46,172 nt of DNA from contig DASWXL010000074.1 of assembly GCA_036405495.1 (NCBI GenBank), forward strand, positions 1 to 46,172, read 5' to 3'. Every line of letters begins with the position of its first letter. Position 1 is the first letter of the stretch. The position numbers were made by a program, and so were the translations under genes. The notes under the pieces are model-generated. The model searched no databases and was not told the DNA's origin. It worked only from the letters and a program-made list of their open reading frames with translations. This stretch comes from DASWTL01 sp036405495. GTDB lineage: Bacteria > Bacteroidota > Bacteroidia > Sphingobacteriales > Sphingobacteriaceae. This document shows positions 8,477-16,294 of the stretch, in pieces.

Positions 8477-9820
8477 ATGTTTGAGAATTTACAGGATAAG
8501 TTAGACAGAGCGTTTAAGGTTCTTAAGGGACAGGGCAGTATTACGGAAATAAACGTGGCCGAAACCATGAAAGAGATCCGCAAAGCCCTTTTAGACGCCG
8601 ACGTAAACTATAAAACCGCCAAAGCCTTTACTGATGAGGTAAAAGAAAAAGCATTGGGCCAGAATGTACTGACCTCCATTTCTCCGGGTCAGTTGCTCAC
8701 CAAGATCATGAATGATGAGCTTACCGAGCTCATGGGCGGTTCGGTAGAAGAAGTCAATATTTCGCAAAACCCCTCTGTAATTCTGATCGCCGGTTTGAAC
8801 GGTGCCGGCAAAACCACCTTCTCAGGAAAACTGGCGAACTTCCTGAAAACACAAAAAGGTAAAAAACCATTGCTCATCGCCGGCGACGTTTACCGCCCTG
8901 CGGCGATCGACCAGCTCGAAGTGTTAGGCGGCCAGATCGGCGTTTCTGTTTTTACCGACCGTGAATCAAAAGATCCGGTTGGCATCGCGAAAGCCGGTAT
9001 TGCCCAGGCAAAGGTCAACGGAAACAACGTGGTGATCATCGACACCGCCGGCCGCTTATCGGTCGACGAAGCGATGATGAACGAGATCGCCGAAGTAAAA
9101 GCTAATACCAATCCGCATGAGATCCTGTTTGTTGTGGATGCCATGACCGGTCAGGATGCGGTAAATACCGCCAAGGCATTCAATGACCGCCTTGATTTTA
9201 CAGGTGTCGTTCTCACCAAACTGGATGGTGATACCCGTGGCGGTGCCGCCCTTTCCATTAAATCTGTAGTTAACAAACCCATTAAGTTCATCGGTACCGG
9301 AGAGAAAATGGAAGCGCTTGACGTTTTTCACCCCGACCGTATGGCTTCCCGTATCCTCGGTATGGGTGACGTGGTTTCCCTGGTTGAGCGTGCACAGCAG
9401 CAGTTCGATGAAAAGCAAGCACAGGAACTCCAGAAAAAGATCCGCAAGAACAAATTCGACTTCAACGACTTCATTGGCCAGATCCAGCAGATCAAAAAGA
9501 TGGGGAACATGAAAGACCTGATGGGCATGATCCCGGGCGTTGGGAAAGCGGTAAAGGATATTGATATCGACGATAATGCCTTCAAGCCTATTGAAGCGAT
9601 AATTCACTCCATGACGCCTTACGAGCGTGAAAACCCGGATGTAATTAATCAGAGCCGCCGGATGCGTATTGCCAAAGGGTCCGGAACGAGCATAACGGAA
9701 GTAAATAAACTGATCAAGCAGTTTGACGATATGCGGAAAGTGATGAAGCAGTTCAGCAATCCGGCAGTCGCTGCAAAGATGATGAAGAACATGCCGAAGA
9801 TGCCTTTCGGAAAAAGATAA
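8477..9820 (+). CDS. ffh: Signal recognition particle protein Ffh
   Basis: SRP54-type GTPase (447 residues) that binds 4.5S RNA and signal sequences and delivers ribosomes to FtsY. The N domain occupies about 1-90 and the G domain about 95-295, with P-loop GLNGAGKTT (106-114), DVYRPAA (137-143), DTAGR (189-193) and TKLDGDTRGG. The methionine-rich M domain follows (about 320-447: MKDLMGMIPGVGK, QSRRMRIAKGSGTS, then a Met/Pro-rich tail). Length is standard. Ffh is often encoded beside rpsP-rimM-trmD-rplS; here that operon is 12 kb away. A terminator follows immediately. Confidence 0.97.
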   Translation: MFENLQDKLDRAFKVLKGQGSITEINVAETMKEIRKALLDADVNYKTAKAFTDEVKEKALGQNVLTSISPGQLLTKIMNDELTELMGGSVEEVNISQNPSVILIAGLNGAGKTTFSGKLANFLKTQKGKKPLLIAGDVYRPAAIDQLEVLGGQIGVSVFTDRESKDPVGIAKAGIAQAKVNGNNVVIIDTAGRLSVDEAMMNEIAEVKANTNPHEILFVVDAMTGQDAVNTAKAFNDRLDFTGVVLTKLDGDTRGGAALSIKSVVNKPIKFIGTGEKMEALDVFHPDRMASRILGMGDVVSLVERAQQQFDEKQAQELQKKIRKNKFDFNDFIGQIQQIKKMGNMKDLMGMIPGVGKAVKDIDIDDNAFKPIEAIIHSMTPYERENPDVINQSRRMRIAKGSGTSITEVNKLIKQFDDMRKVMKQFSNPAVAAKMMKNMPKMPFGKR

Positions 9821-9825
9821 GGAAG

Positions 9826-9851
9826 ATCCCGCCAGCAAGCGGGGTTTTTTT
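9826..9851 (+). terminator. Rho-independent terminator of ffh
   Basis: CCCGC (9828-9832), a six-base loop, then GCGGG (9839-9843) and a run of seven T. It lies eight bases after the ffh stop codon. Confidence 0.8.
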
Positions 9852-9893
9852 ATGTTTCCAAAAACCGTAATTTAGGGTAAACCTAACCTTATC

Positions 9894-11432
9894 ATGCCGG
9901 TAAAAACCTACGCCAGTGCAGTTTACGGAATCGAAGCTACTACCATAACCATTGAAGTCAACACCAGCAGTGGTACCAGGTACTATATCGTAGGACTGCC
10001 CGACAACGCGGTAAAGGAAAGCCTACTGAGAGTAGAGGCTGCCATAACCACCTGCGGCTATCGCATGCCGCGAAAAAAGATAGTCATTAACCTGGCACCG
10101 GCCGACCTTAGAAAAGAAGGATCTTCTTATGATCTGGCCATTGCCATCGGCATACTGGCTGAAACCGGTCAGATCGATGACAAACTTCTGGAGCAGTACC
10201 TGATCTTAGGCGAAGTTTCTCTTGATGGCGGACTGAAGCCAATAAAAGGCGCGCTCCCGATTGCTATTCAGGCTCGCAAAGAAGGATTTAAAGGGATTAT
10301 TCTGCCGCGGGTAAACGCCAGGGAGGCGGCAATAGTTAACGATCTTGACATTTTCGGTGTTGATAACCTGGGTGATGTCATTCGGTTTTTCAACAGCCAG
10401 CAAAAGTTAACACCCACGGAAGTTGATACCCGATCCGAGTTTCTGGACAACGTAAACAATTACGAAAGCGATTTTTCGGACGTCAGGGGGCAGGAAAACA
10501 TAAAAAGAGCCCTGGAAATAGCTGCCGCCGGCGGACATAATGTTGTGCTTATCGGCCCTCCAGGCGCCGGAAAAACGATGCTCGCCAAGCGCCTTCCAAC
10601 TATCTTACCTCCTTTAAACCTACACGAAGCTTTAGATACCACCAAGATCCACTCGGTAGCAGGAAAGTTAGCGGCATCCGATTCATTGATGACCATCCGG
10701 CCTTTCCGCTCACCACATCATACAATAAGCGACGTGGCGCTTGTCGGCGGCGGAACCAATCCGCAACCGGGAGAGATCTCACTCGCTCATAACGGCGTAC
10801 TGTTCCTTGACGAACTGCCGGAATTTAAACGAACGGTTCTCGAAGTGATGCGCCAGCCGCTCGAGGAACGGAAAATAACCATTTCCCGGTCCAAACTCAC
10901 AGTGGACTATCCGGCCAGTTTCATGCTGGTAGCGTCAATGAACCCTTGTCCGTGCGGATTTTACAATCATCCGGAAAAAGAATGCATTTGCGCACCGGGG
11001 GTTGTGCAAAAATACATAGGCAAAGTATCGGGTCCGCTGCTGGACAGGATCGACCTGCATGTAGAAGTAACCCCGGTAAATTTTAATGAACTTTCTTCCG
11101 ACCGGCCCTCCGAGCAAAGCGGCTCGATCAGGGACCGTGTGATCAAAGCCCGGGAAATACAGACCAGGCGCTTCGGGAACAATCCGGATGTATTCTGCAA
11201 TGCACAAATGAGTCCGAAAACAGTGCGCGATATCTGTAAGATCAATGAGGCTGGACAAATGCTACTGAAAAAAGCTATGGAAAAGCTTGGATTGTCGGCA
11301 CGTGCCTATGACCGTATTCTGAAAGTCGCCCGAACCATTGCCGATCTGGCGGCAAGCGAAGACATCCGGCCCGAACATCTGGCGGAAGCGATCCACTACC
11401 GGAGCCTGGACCGCGAAGGGTGGGCCGGCTAA
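9894..11432 (+). CDS. comM: YifB/ComM family Mg-chelatase-like AAA+ ATPase
   Basis: A 512-residue AAA+ protein of the YifB/ComM family. In naturally competent bacteria ComM is a helicase promoting branch migration during recombination of incoming DNA; the role here is inferred. The N-terminal ChlI/Lon-protease-like domain (about 1-165, YIVGLPDNAVKES, LGEVSLDGGLKPIKGAL) has no catalytic Ser-Lys that I can assign. The ATPase domain contains Walker A GPPGAGKT (221-228), GVLFLDELPEF (Walker B), a cysteine cluster NPCPCGFYNHPEKECIC and GPLLDRIDLHVEV. The C-terminal Mg_chelatase_C region has LSARAYDRILKVARTIADL. A small inverted repeat TTAGG-N5-CCTAA lies just upstream (about 9872-9886). Confidence 0.92.
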   Translation: MPVKTYASAVYGIEATTITIEVNTSSGTRYYIVGLPDNAVKESLLRVEAAITTCGYRMPRKKIVINLAPADLRKEGSSYDLAIAIGILAETGQIDDKLLEQYLILGEVSLDGGLKPIKGALPIAIQARKEGFKGIILPRVNAREAAIVNDLDIFGVDNLGDVIRFFNSQQKLTPTEVDTRSEFLDNVNNYESDFSDVRGQENIKRALEIAAAGGHNVVLIGPPGAGKTMLAKRLPTILPPLNLHEALDTTKIHSVAGKLAASDSLMTIRPFRSPHHTISDVALVGGGTNPQPGEISLAHNGVLFLDELPEFKRTVLEVMRQPLEERKITISRSKLTVDYPASFMLVASMNPCPCGFYNHPEKECICAPGVVQKYIGKVSGPLLDRIDLHVEVTPVNFNELSSDRPSEQSGSIRDRVIKAREIQTRRFGNNPDVFCNAQMSPKTVRDICKINEAGQMLLKKAMEKLGLSARAYDRILKVARTIADLAASEDIRPEHLAEAIHYRSLDREGWAG

Positions 11433-11498
11433 GCGATATAGATTCAAGCGCTCTTTTGAACTATACCTTCTTAAATTTCGTTAATTATTAAACTGGTA

Positions 11499-12149
11499 AT
11501 GAAAGCTCTCTTCTATGTATTTTCGATACTGATTTTAGCATCCTGCTCCAATGCCCAACCGGTCTCTGGAACGAAAGATGACGTGAGACAAGTAGATCTT
11601 AAAGCCCCCCGGGGCAAAGCCCTGGCGGCCTTCGCCGAAGGCTGCTTCTGGTGTGTCGAACATATTTTCGAAGATCTGGCCGGTGTTGACAGCGCAGTAT
11701 CCGGCTATGCCGGTGGCCACACAAAAAATCCGACCTATGAGCAGGTATGTTCAGAAACTACCGGCCATGCCGAAACCGTCTTGGTTTACTACGATCCAAA
11801 TATTATTAGTTATAACAACCTGCTTGAAGCCTTTTTCACGTCTCATGATCCGACAACGCTTAACCGCCAGGGACCTGACACCGGCTCTTCCTATCGCTCA
11901 GTGATCTTTTACAGCAACAATAACGAGCTGGAGATGGCAAAGCAGGCGATCAGAACCTGGAGCGGGTCGTTCAAAGATCCGATCGTTACGGAGCTTGCGA
12001 AACTTGACGCCTTCTACCGCGCCGAAGAATACCATCAGAACTACTCTGAATACAACCCGGGGGACGCGTATGTACAAAATGTATCGATGCCACGCTATCA
12101 AACATTCAAACGAACTTGTAAGCTGAAATTTAAGGACCGCAAAAAGTAG
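11499..12149 (+). CDS. msrA: Peptide-methionine (S)-S-oxide reductase MsrA, lipoprotein form
   Basis: Repairs oxidised methionine (S-sulfoxide) in proteins. The catalytic motif GCFWC gives nucleophile Cys49. SGYAGGHTKNPTYEQVCSETTGHAE and DPTTLNRQGPDTGSSYRS are diagnostic of the family. A signal ends in LASC (Cys16), so the enzyme is probably a lipoprotein acting in the periplasm rather than cytoplasmic, which would need an electron donor there. There is no fused MsrB. The gene is 66 bp after comM and 36 bp before the M16 peptidase. A TAAATTTC sequence near 11472-11480 could be a weak -7 element. Confidence 0.95.
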   Translation: MKALFYVFSILILASCSNAQPVSGTKDDVRQVDLKAPRGKALAAFAEGCFWCVEHIFEDLAGVDSAVSGYAGGHTKNPTYEQVCSETTGHAETVLVYYDPNIISYNNLLEAFFTSHDPTTLNRQGPDTGSSYRSVIFYSNNNELEMAKQAIRTWSGSFKDPIVTELAKLDAFYRAEEYHQNYSEYNPGDAYVQNVSMPRYQTFKRTCKLKFKDRKK

Positions 12150-12185
12150 TGAAACAATTATCTGCAATCCTTACTTTTACCGGCA

Positions 12186-13415
12186 ATGGATTACCAGATA
12201 CACCAGCTCACTAACGGCATCCGCGTTTTACATAAACCTTCTTCATCAAATATCTCCCATGCGTGCATCCTGATAAATGCCGGATCGAGGGATGAGGCCC
12301 GCGATAAAATGGGACTGGCTCATTTCATTGAACACCTGATGTTTAAAAGGACGGAGAAAAGAACGACGCACCAGATCTTAAACCGGCTCGAGCTGGTGGG
12401 CGCCGATCTGAATGCCTATACCACCAAAGAATACACCTGTATCCATGCATCCTTCCTCGGTCAGCATCTTGAACGGTCGCTCGATCTGTTTGAGGACATT
12501 TTATTTCATTCCGTATTTCCGGAAGAAGAAATGGAGAAAGAAAAAGGGGTGGTCCTCGACGAGATCGCCTCTTATCAGGATCTGCCGGAGGAAGCTATCC
12601 AGGACGATTTTGAAGACATTATCTTTGCCGGGCATCCGTTGGGCACGAACATTCTGGGTACTGCTGAAACCGTCAGCTTATTTTCCAGAACAGACATTCT
12701 TCAATTCCTGAACGCCAACTACTGCACCAACGAGATCGTTATCGGAATCACCGGTAATGACGACTTCAAAAAAGTGAAAAAGATAACCGAAAAGGTTTTC
12801 GGAAAGTTAGGTTCAAACACGCCGGCAAGGCACCGTACACCACTTAACTTCTACCGGCCGTCAATGAGAGATGAAAGCCGGCAGATCTCACAGACACATT
12901 GTGTTATAGGCAACCGGGCGTACGACACCCATCATAAGCTGAAAGTACCTCTTCTGCTGCTCAACAATTTATTAGGTGGCACCGGTATGAGCTCTCGTCT
13001 GAATTTACAGCTACGGGAAAAATACGGCATAGCCTATACCATAGAATCCAATTATACACCGTTAACCGACACCGGCATCTTCTCGGTTTACTTCGGAACG
13101 GATACAGAAAAAGCAACGCGCGCCCTTAATCTCATTCATCGTGAATTCAGAAAATTACGCGAAGTCAGATTAGGGGAAATACAGCTTCACCAGACAAAGC
13201 AAAAGTTCAACGGCCAGATCGCACTGGCTGAAGAGAACCGTTTAAGTTTGATAATCTCCCTGGCCAAAAGCCTTCTGGACTATAACCGCGTAGATACGCT
13301 GGATGAAGTAATGGCCAAAGTGAACGCAGTGACGGCCGACCAGTTGCTTGAGGTCGCCAACGAGGTCCTTGACCCGGCCCAGCTCACAACGCTTCTATTT
13401 AAGGCCGAGGATTAG
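12186..13415 (+). CDS. M16 family zinc metallopeptidase (pitrilysin/processing-peptidase type)
   Basis: A 409-residue M16 peptidase of the short, single-subunit type. The inverted zinc motif HFIEH (His46, Glu49, His50) is followed 76 residues later by Glu126 in VVLDEIASY, the exact spacing of active M16B peptidases. The second half is the inactive partner-like domain (GGTGMSSRLNLQLREKYGIAYTIES, the R/Y substrate-binding motif). No signal peptide is visible, so it should be cytoplasmic. It probably degrades peptides; a specific substrate cannot be assigned. It lies between msrA and def, two protein-quality genes, 30 bp before def, which has its own promoter element. Confidence 0.9.
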   Translation: MDYQIHQLTNGIRVLHKPSSSNISHACILINAGSRDEARDKMGLAHFIEHLMFKRTEKRTTHQILNRLELVGADLNAYTTKEYTCIHASFLGQHLERSLDLFEDILFHSVFPEEEMEKEKGVVLDEIASYQDLPEEAIQDDFEDIIFAGHPLGTNILGTAETVSLFSRTDILQFLNANYCTNEIVIGITGNDDFKKVKKITEKVFGKLGSNTPARHRTPLNFYRPSMRDESRQISQTHCVIGNRAYDTHHKLKVPLLLLNNLLGGTGMSSRLNLQLREKYGIAYTIESNYTPLTDTGIFSVYFGTDTEKATRALNLIHREFRKLREVRLGEIQLHQTKQKFNGQIALAEENRLSLIISLAKSLLDYNRVDTLDEVMAKVNAVTADQLLEVANEVLDPAQLTTLLFKAED

Positions 13416-13433
13416 CGGCTGACTTAAAAATCG

Positions 13434-13441
13434 TATTTTTG
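13434..13441 (+). promoter_or_regulatory. -7 promoter element of def
   Basis: TATTTTTG is an exact TAnnTTTG match. Four bases separate the final G from the ATG of def, as at 1497-1504, predicting a leaderless transcript. Confidence 0.5.
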
Positions 13442-13445
13442 CACC

Positions 13446-14021
13446 ATGAAATTGCCTGTTATAGCCTACGGAGATCCGGTCTTAAAGAAAGTTGCTGCAG
13501 ATATTACCGCCGATTATCCAAATCTCAAGGAATTGATCGCAAACATGTTCGAAACCATGTATGCGGCTCACGGAGTAGGCATTGCAGCGCCGCAGGTAGG
13601 GCTTTCGATCCGGTTATTTGTGATTGATGCCACACCGTTCGCTGAAGATGAAGAAGGCCTGAAAGATTTCAAAAAAGTATTCATCAACGCTAAAGTCACG
13701 GAAGAAACCGGTGAAAAATGGGCTTTCAATGAAGGCTGCCTCAGTATTCCGGACATTCGCGAAGACATCAGCCGACAGCAAGGTGTTAGTATTTCCTATT
13801 ACGATGAAAACTTTGTTCATCACCAGGAAACCTACAGTGGCTTAGCGGCACGTGTCATTCAACACGAATATGATCATATCGAAGGGAAACTGTTCACCGA
13901 CAAGCTCAGTCCTTTACGCAGGGCGATGCTGAAAAGCCGCCTCGATGCCATCTCAAAAGGAAACGTGAAGGTTGATTATAAGATGAAGTTCCCAGCTCAA
14001 AAATCTGGGAGAAAGCGTTAA
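13446..14021 (+). CDS. def: Peptide deformylase
   Basis: Removes the N-formyl group from nascent proteins at the ribosome exit. It has 191 residues with the three family motifs: GVGIAAPQVG (43-52), EGCLSIP (96-102, metal ligand Cys98) and QHEYDHIEG (139-147, metal ligands His140 and His144, catalytic Glu141). The start is fixed by the conserved MKLPVIAYGDPVL beginning. The 3' end is only three bases from the stop of the convergent gene at 14025, with no terminator between. Confidence 0.97.
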   Translation: MKLPVIAYGDPVLKKVAADITADYPNLKELIANMFETMYAAHGVGIAAPQVGLSIRLFVIDATPFAEDEEGLKDFKKVFINAKVTEETGEKWAFNEGCLSIPDIREDISRQQGVSISYYDENFVHHQETYSGLAARVIQHEYDHIEGKLFTDKLSPLRRAMLKSRLDAISKGNVKVDYKMKFPAQKSGRKR

Positions 14022-14024
14022 ACC

Positions 14025-14663
14025 TTACTGCTGCTGGCGGCTTTTGTCGCCCTGCATGATCTGCTGGATCAGACTTCCCCAGGCGAACGGATTAAGTAAC
14101 GGATTGGCGAGCTTTTGATTGATATTCTTGTTCACCATTGAATTGTGTCTGTTTTGGAAATTGTAAGTCTGCATTTCACCTCCGTCACGCGGCAGATTGG
14201 CTGCCATAGCCATAATACTGGTACGTGAGACGTTCTTTTTAGCGATCTCCAGGTCATCGTCCGCAAACTTCATCGTCATGAACTCCTTTTTGAATTCGTC
14301 GGTACTGGCCCATGGATAAACCCTGACGAGCGGCAGATTGATCACATCCTGTTTTAACCTGACCATAATGGTATAGGTATTATCAGGCACATTGGCCGGA
14401 ATAACCAGAGACTGGCGCTTATAGCCTACAGCGCTGAACGTGATCGTGTCACGTTCATGAGCTACAAATGAGAAATAGCCCTTATAGTTTGCAGCATGCA
14501 CCTGATCGCCATTTGAGTTATTGGTGATCGTTACATAAGGTACTACAGTATTGCTGTCAGCATTGTATATAACCCCCGAAAACTGAACGATCTTCCGTTG
14601 AGGTTGCTGTGCAAAACATACTACACTGCATAAGATAAACGATATAAGGAGGCTTAAGCGCAT
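14025..14663 (-). CDS. Exported protein with carboxypeptidase-D-like regulatory domain
   Basis: A 212-residue protein with a signal peptide (MRLSLLISFILCSVVCFAQ, cut near 18/19). A CarboxypepD_reg-like sandwich follows (FSGVIYNADSNTVVPYVTITN, YKGYFSFVAHERDTITFSAVGYKRQ). The C-terminal part is Asn/Gln-rich with MAANLPRDGGEMQTYNFQNRHNSM and ends QGDKSRQQQ. Architecture resembles the protein at 3705-4481, though overall identity appears low. There is no catalytic motif; an envelope location is likely and function unknown. The 94-bp region upstream contains a GC-rich tetranucleotide run. Confidence 0.75.
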   Translation of the reverse strand: MRLSLLISFILCSVVCFAQQPQRKIVQFSGVIYNADSNTVVPYVTITNNSNGDQVHAANYKGYFSFVAHERDTITFSAVGYKRQSLVIPANVPDNTYTIMVRLKQDVINLPLVRVYPWASTDEFKKEFMTMKFADDDLEIAKKNVSRTSIMAMAANLPRDGGEMQTYNFQNRHNSMVNKNINQKLANPLLNPFAWGSLIQQIMQGDKSRQQQ

Positions 14664-14757
14664 AATATTCTAAAGTAAACAAAAATCGTGCAGGCGTAAG
14701 TTAAATAGTGTTAAATGATACGATCTAACGCCCGCCCGCCCGCGATATTTTGTAATA

Positions 14758-15036
14758 TTATTGTAACCGTTCCGGCATGACCGCATCCGGATCATCCATG
14801 TCGGTAAGGTTCACCGCTTCTACAGCTTCGATCTCGGGTACAGCTCTCTTGATCGCCTGTTCAATACCTGCTTTTAATGTCATAATACTCATCGGACACG
14901 AGCCGCATGCACCCAGGAGCTGTAACCGTACTATATTGTCTTGAGTAATTTCAAGCACTGATACATTTCCGCCATCTGCTTCCAGATAAGGCCGAATAGT
15001 ATCTAAGGCGCTCTCTACCCGGTCTAATAATTCCAT
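14758..15036 (-). CDS. NifU C-terminal domain (Nfu-type) iron-sulfur carrier
   Basis: A 92-residue stand-alone Nfu domain. The core YLEADGGNVSVLEI and the cluster-binding GACGSCPMS (Cys44 and Cys47, CxxC) are intact, so two copies can bridge an iron-sulfur cluster and hand it to client enzymes. There is no N-terminal scaffold or A-type domain. It lies 36 bp downstream of mrp on the same strand, which makes a two-gene Fe-S assembly operon likely. The acidic C-terminal tail (LTDMDDPDAVMPERLQ) is lineage-specific. Confidence 0.93.
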   Translation of the reverse strand: MELLDRVESALDTIRPYLEADGGNVSVLEITQDNIVRLQLLGACGSCPMSIMTLKAGIEQAIKRAVPEIEAVEAVNLTDMDDPDAVMPERLQ

Positions 15037-15072
15037 GTTCTAATTTTTATAAAGTTACTATTAAAATAAACT

Positions 15073-16155
15073 TTAACCTAAAGCCGGTACTGTTTTCGGC
15101 TTCGCATTTTCTATCGCTACCCGTTGAGCCACTTTTTGGGCCAGATCGCTGAATGCCGCCGAGGTAACAGGATCTTTTTGCAGGATAACCGGCGATCCGG
15201 CATCCCCTGCGTCACTTATACTTTTAACCAACGGTATTTCCGCCAGGAAAGGTACATCATAGCGCTCGGCTAGTCTGCGGCCACCGCCCTCACCGAAAAT
15301 ATAGTATTTATTGTCAGGCAACTCGGCCGGTGTAAAGTAAGCCATGTTTTCGACCACACCTAGCACCGGAACATTGATGGAAGGCATCTGAAACATTCCG
15401 ATCCCTTTCTTTGCATCAGCCAGTGCCACGTTCTGAGGCGTGGTCACAATAACGGCACCAGCGATAGGAAATCCCTGCGTAAGGGTAATATGGATATCGC
15501 CCGTTCCAGGAGGCAGGTCAATAACAAGATAGTCCAATTCGCCCCAATCAGCATCGTTGAATAACTGCTTAACGGCATTAGAGGCCATTGGTCCGCGCCA
15601 CGGCACAGCCTGATCCGGATCAGTAAAGAAACCGATAGACAATAACTTGATACCATATTTTTCGATAGGCTCGATCAGGGTCTTACCATCGGGCGTTTGA
15701 GTGGCATGGGGTTTCGCACCCTCCAGACCGAACATCAGCGGTATTGAAGGCCCGTAAATATCAGCGTCGATCAAACCGGTCCGGGCGCCATTCATGGACA
15801 GTCCGAGTGCCAGGTTAGCCGCTACGGTAGATTTGCCGACACCGCCCTTTCCTGAGGCTACCGCAATGATATTCCGGATATTCGGCAATTGCTGATTGGG
15901 GCGCGTGGTCACTCTTGATGTCATATTGATATGAACGTCCGCATCGGCGCTGACAAAATGCTTGATCGCATTGCGGCAGGCATTTTCAATAACACTCTTC
16001 AAAGGACAGGCCGGAGTGGTCAGTACCACTGAAAAACTTATACGGCTACCTTCTATCTGTATATCTTCAACCATCTTGAGCGTCACCAGATCCTTCTTCA
16101 GGTCCGGATCATCCACATGGCTTAACGCGTGTAGAACTTGTTCTTTAGTAATCAT
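15073..16155 (-). CDS. mrp: Mrp/NBP35-type P-loop ATPase (iron-sulfur carrier), lacking CxxC
   Basis: A 360-residue Mrp protein. The frame stays open upstream to 16362, but family similarity begins at MITKEQVLHAL, so ATG 16153-16155 is the start. Residues about 4-78 are a MIP18/DUF59 domain with TTPACPL (Cys50). Then comes the deviant Walker A SGKGGVGKST (101-110), DADIYGPSIP, VIDLPPGTGD and TTPQNVALADAKKG. The C-terminal region after VVENMAYFTP reads AELPDNKYYIFGEGGG, where ApbC/NBP35 proteins carry the CxxC that bridges the [4Fe-4S] cluster; no cysteines are present. It is co-directional with the Nfu gene and divergent from the GT51 gene. Confidence 0.92.
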   Translation of the reverse strand: MITKEQVLHALSHVDDPDLKKDLVTLKMVEDIQIEGSRISFSVVLTTPACPLKSVIENACRNAIKHFVSADADVHINMTSRVTTRPNQQLPNIRNIIAVASGKGGVGKSTVAANLALGLSMNGARTGLIDADIYGPSIPLMFGLEGAKPHATQTPDGKTLIEPIEKYGIKLLSIGFFTDPDQAVPWRGPMASNAVKQLFNDADWGELDYLVIDLPPGTGDIHITLTQGFPIAGAVIVTTPQNVALADAKKGIGMFQMPSINVPVLGVVENMAYFTPAELPDNKYYIFGEGGGRRLAERYDVPFLAEIPLVKSISDAGDAGSPVILQKDPVTSAAFSDLAQKVAQRVAIENAKPKTVPALG

Positions 16156-16188
16156 GAAAACTATTGCTGATTGTTTTTGTCTAAAACA

Positions 16189-16196
16189 CAAAAATA
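16189..16196 (-). promoter_or_regulatory. -7 promoter element of mrp
   Basis: On the minus strand the bases read TATTTTTG, an exact TAnnTTTG match, 33 bases before the mrp ATG. This supports the 16155 start, because the upstream extension of the frame would lie mostly outside such a transcript. A TTG lies 13 bases upstream, closer than usual. Confidence 0.45.
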
Positions 16197-16226
16197 CGAA
16201 ACTGCGTTGCAACTTCTTTTTACCTT

Positions 16227-16239
16227 CCGCATTTTGCGG
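16227..16239. repeat. Inverted repeat in the mrp/transglycosylase divergent region
   Basis: CCGCA-TTT-TGCGG is a perfect 5-bp inverted repeat in the middle of the 139-bp region between the two divergent starts. It could be an operator half-site pair or simply chance. Confidence 0.25.
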
Positions 16240-16294
16240 ATATTTGCTTTCGTAATAAACAATAGCCCTAAACGTTTGATACCCGGTGCAGTAA

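Noticed and set aside
9056..9838. 260-codon open frame on the strand opposite ffh
   Set aside because: It lies entirely within ffh apart from a few bases over the terminator, has His/Leu-rich composition without any domain, and no promoter element. It is a by-product of ffh codon use.
14730..14745. Possible G-quadruplex (repeated GGGC on the minus strand)
   Set aside because: Only three full G-runs are present, not four; it is a short tetranucleotide run.
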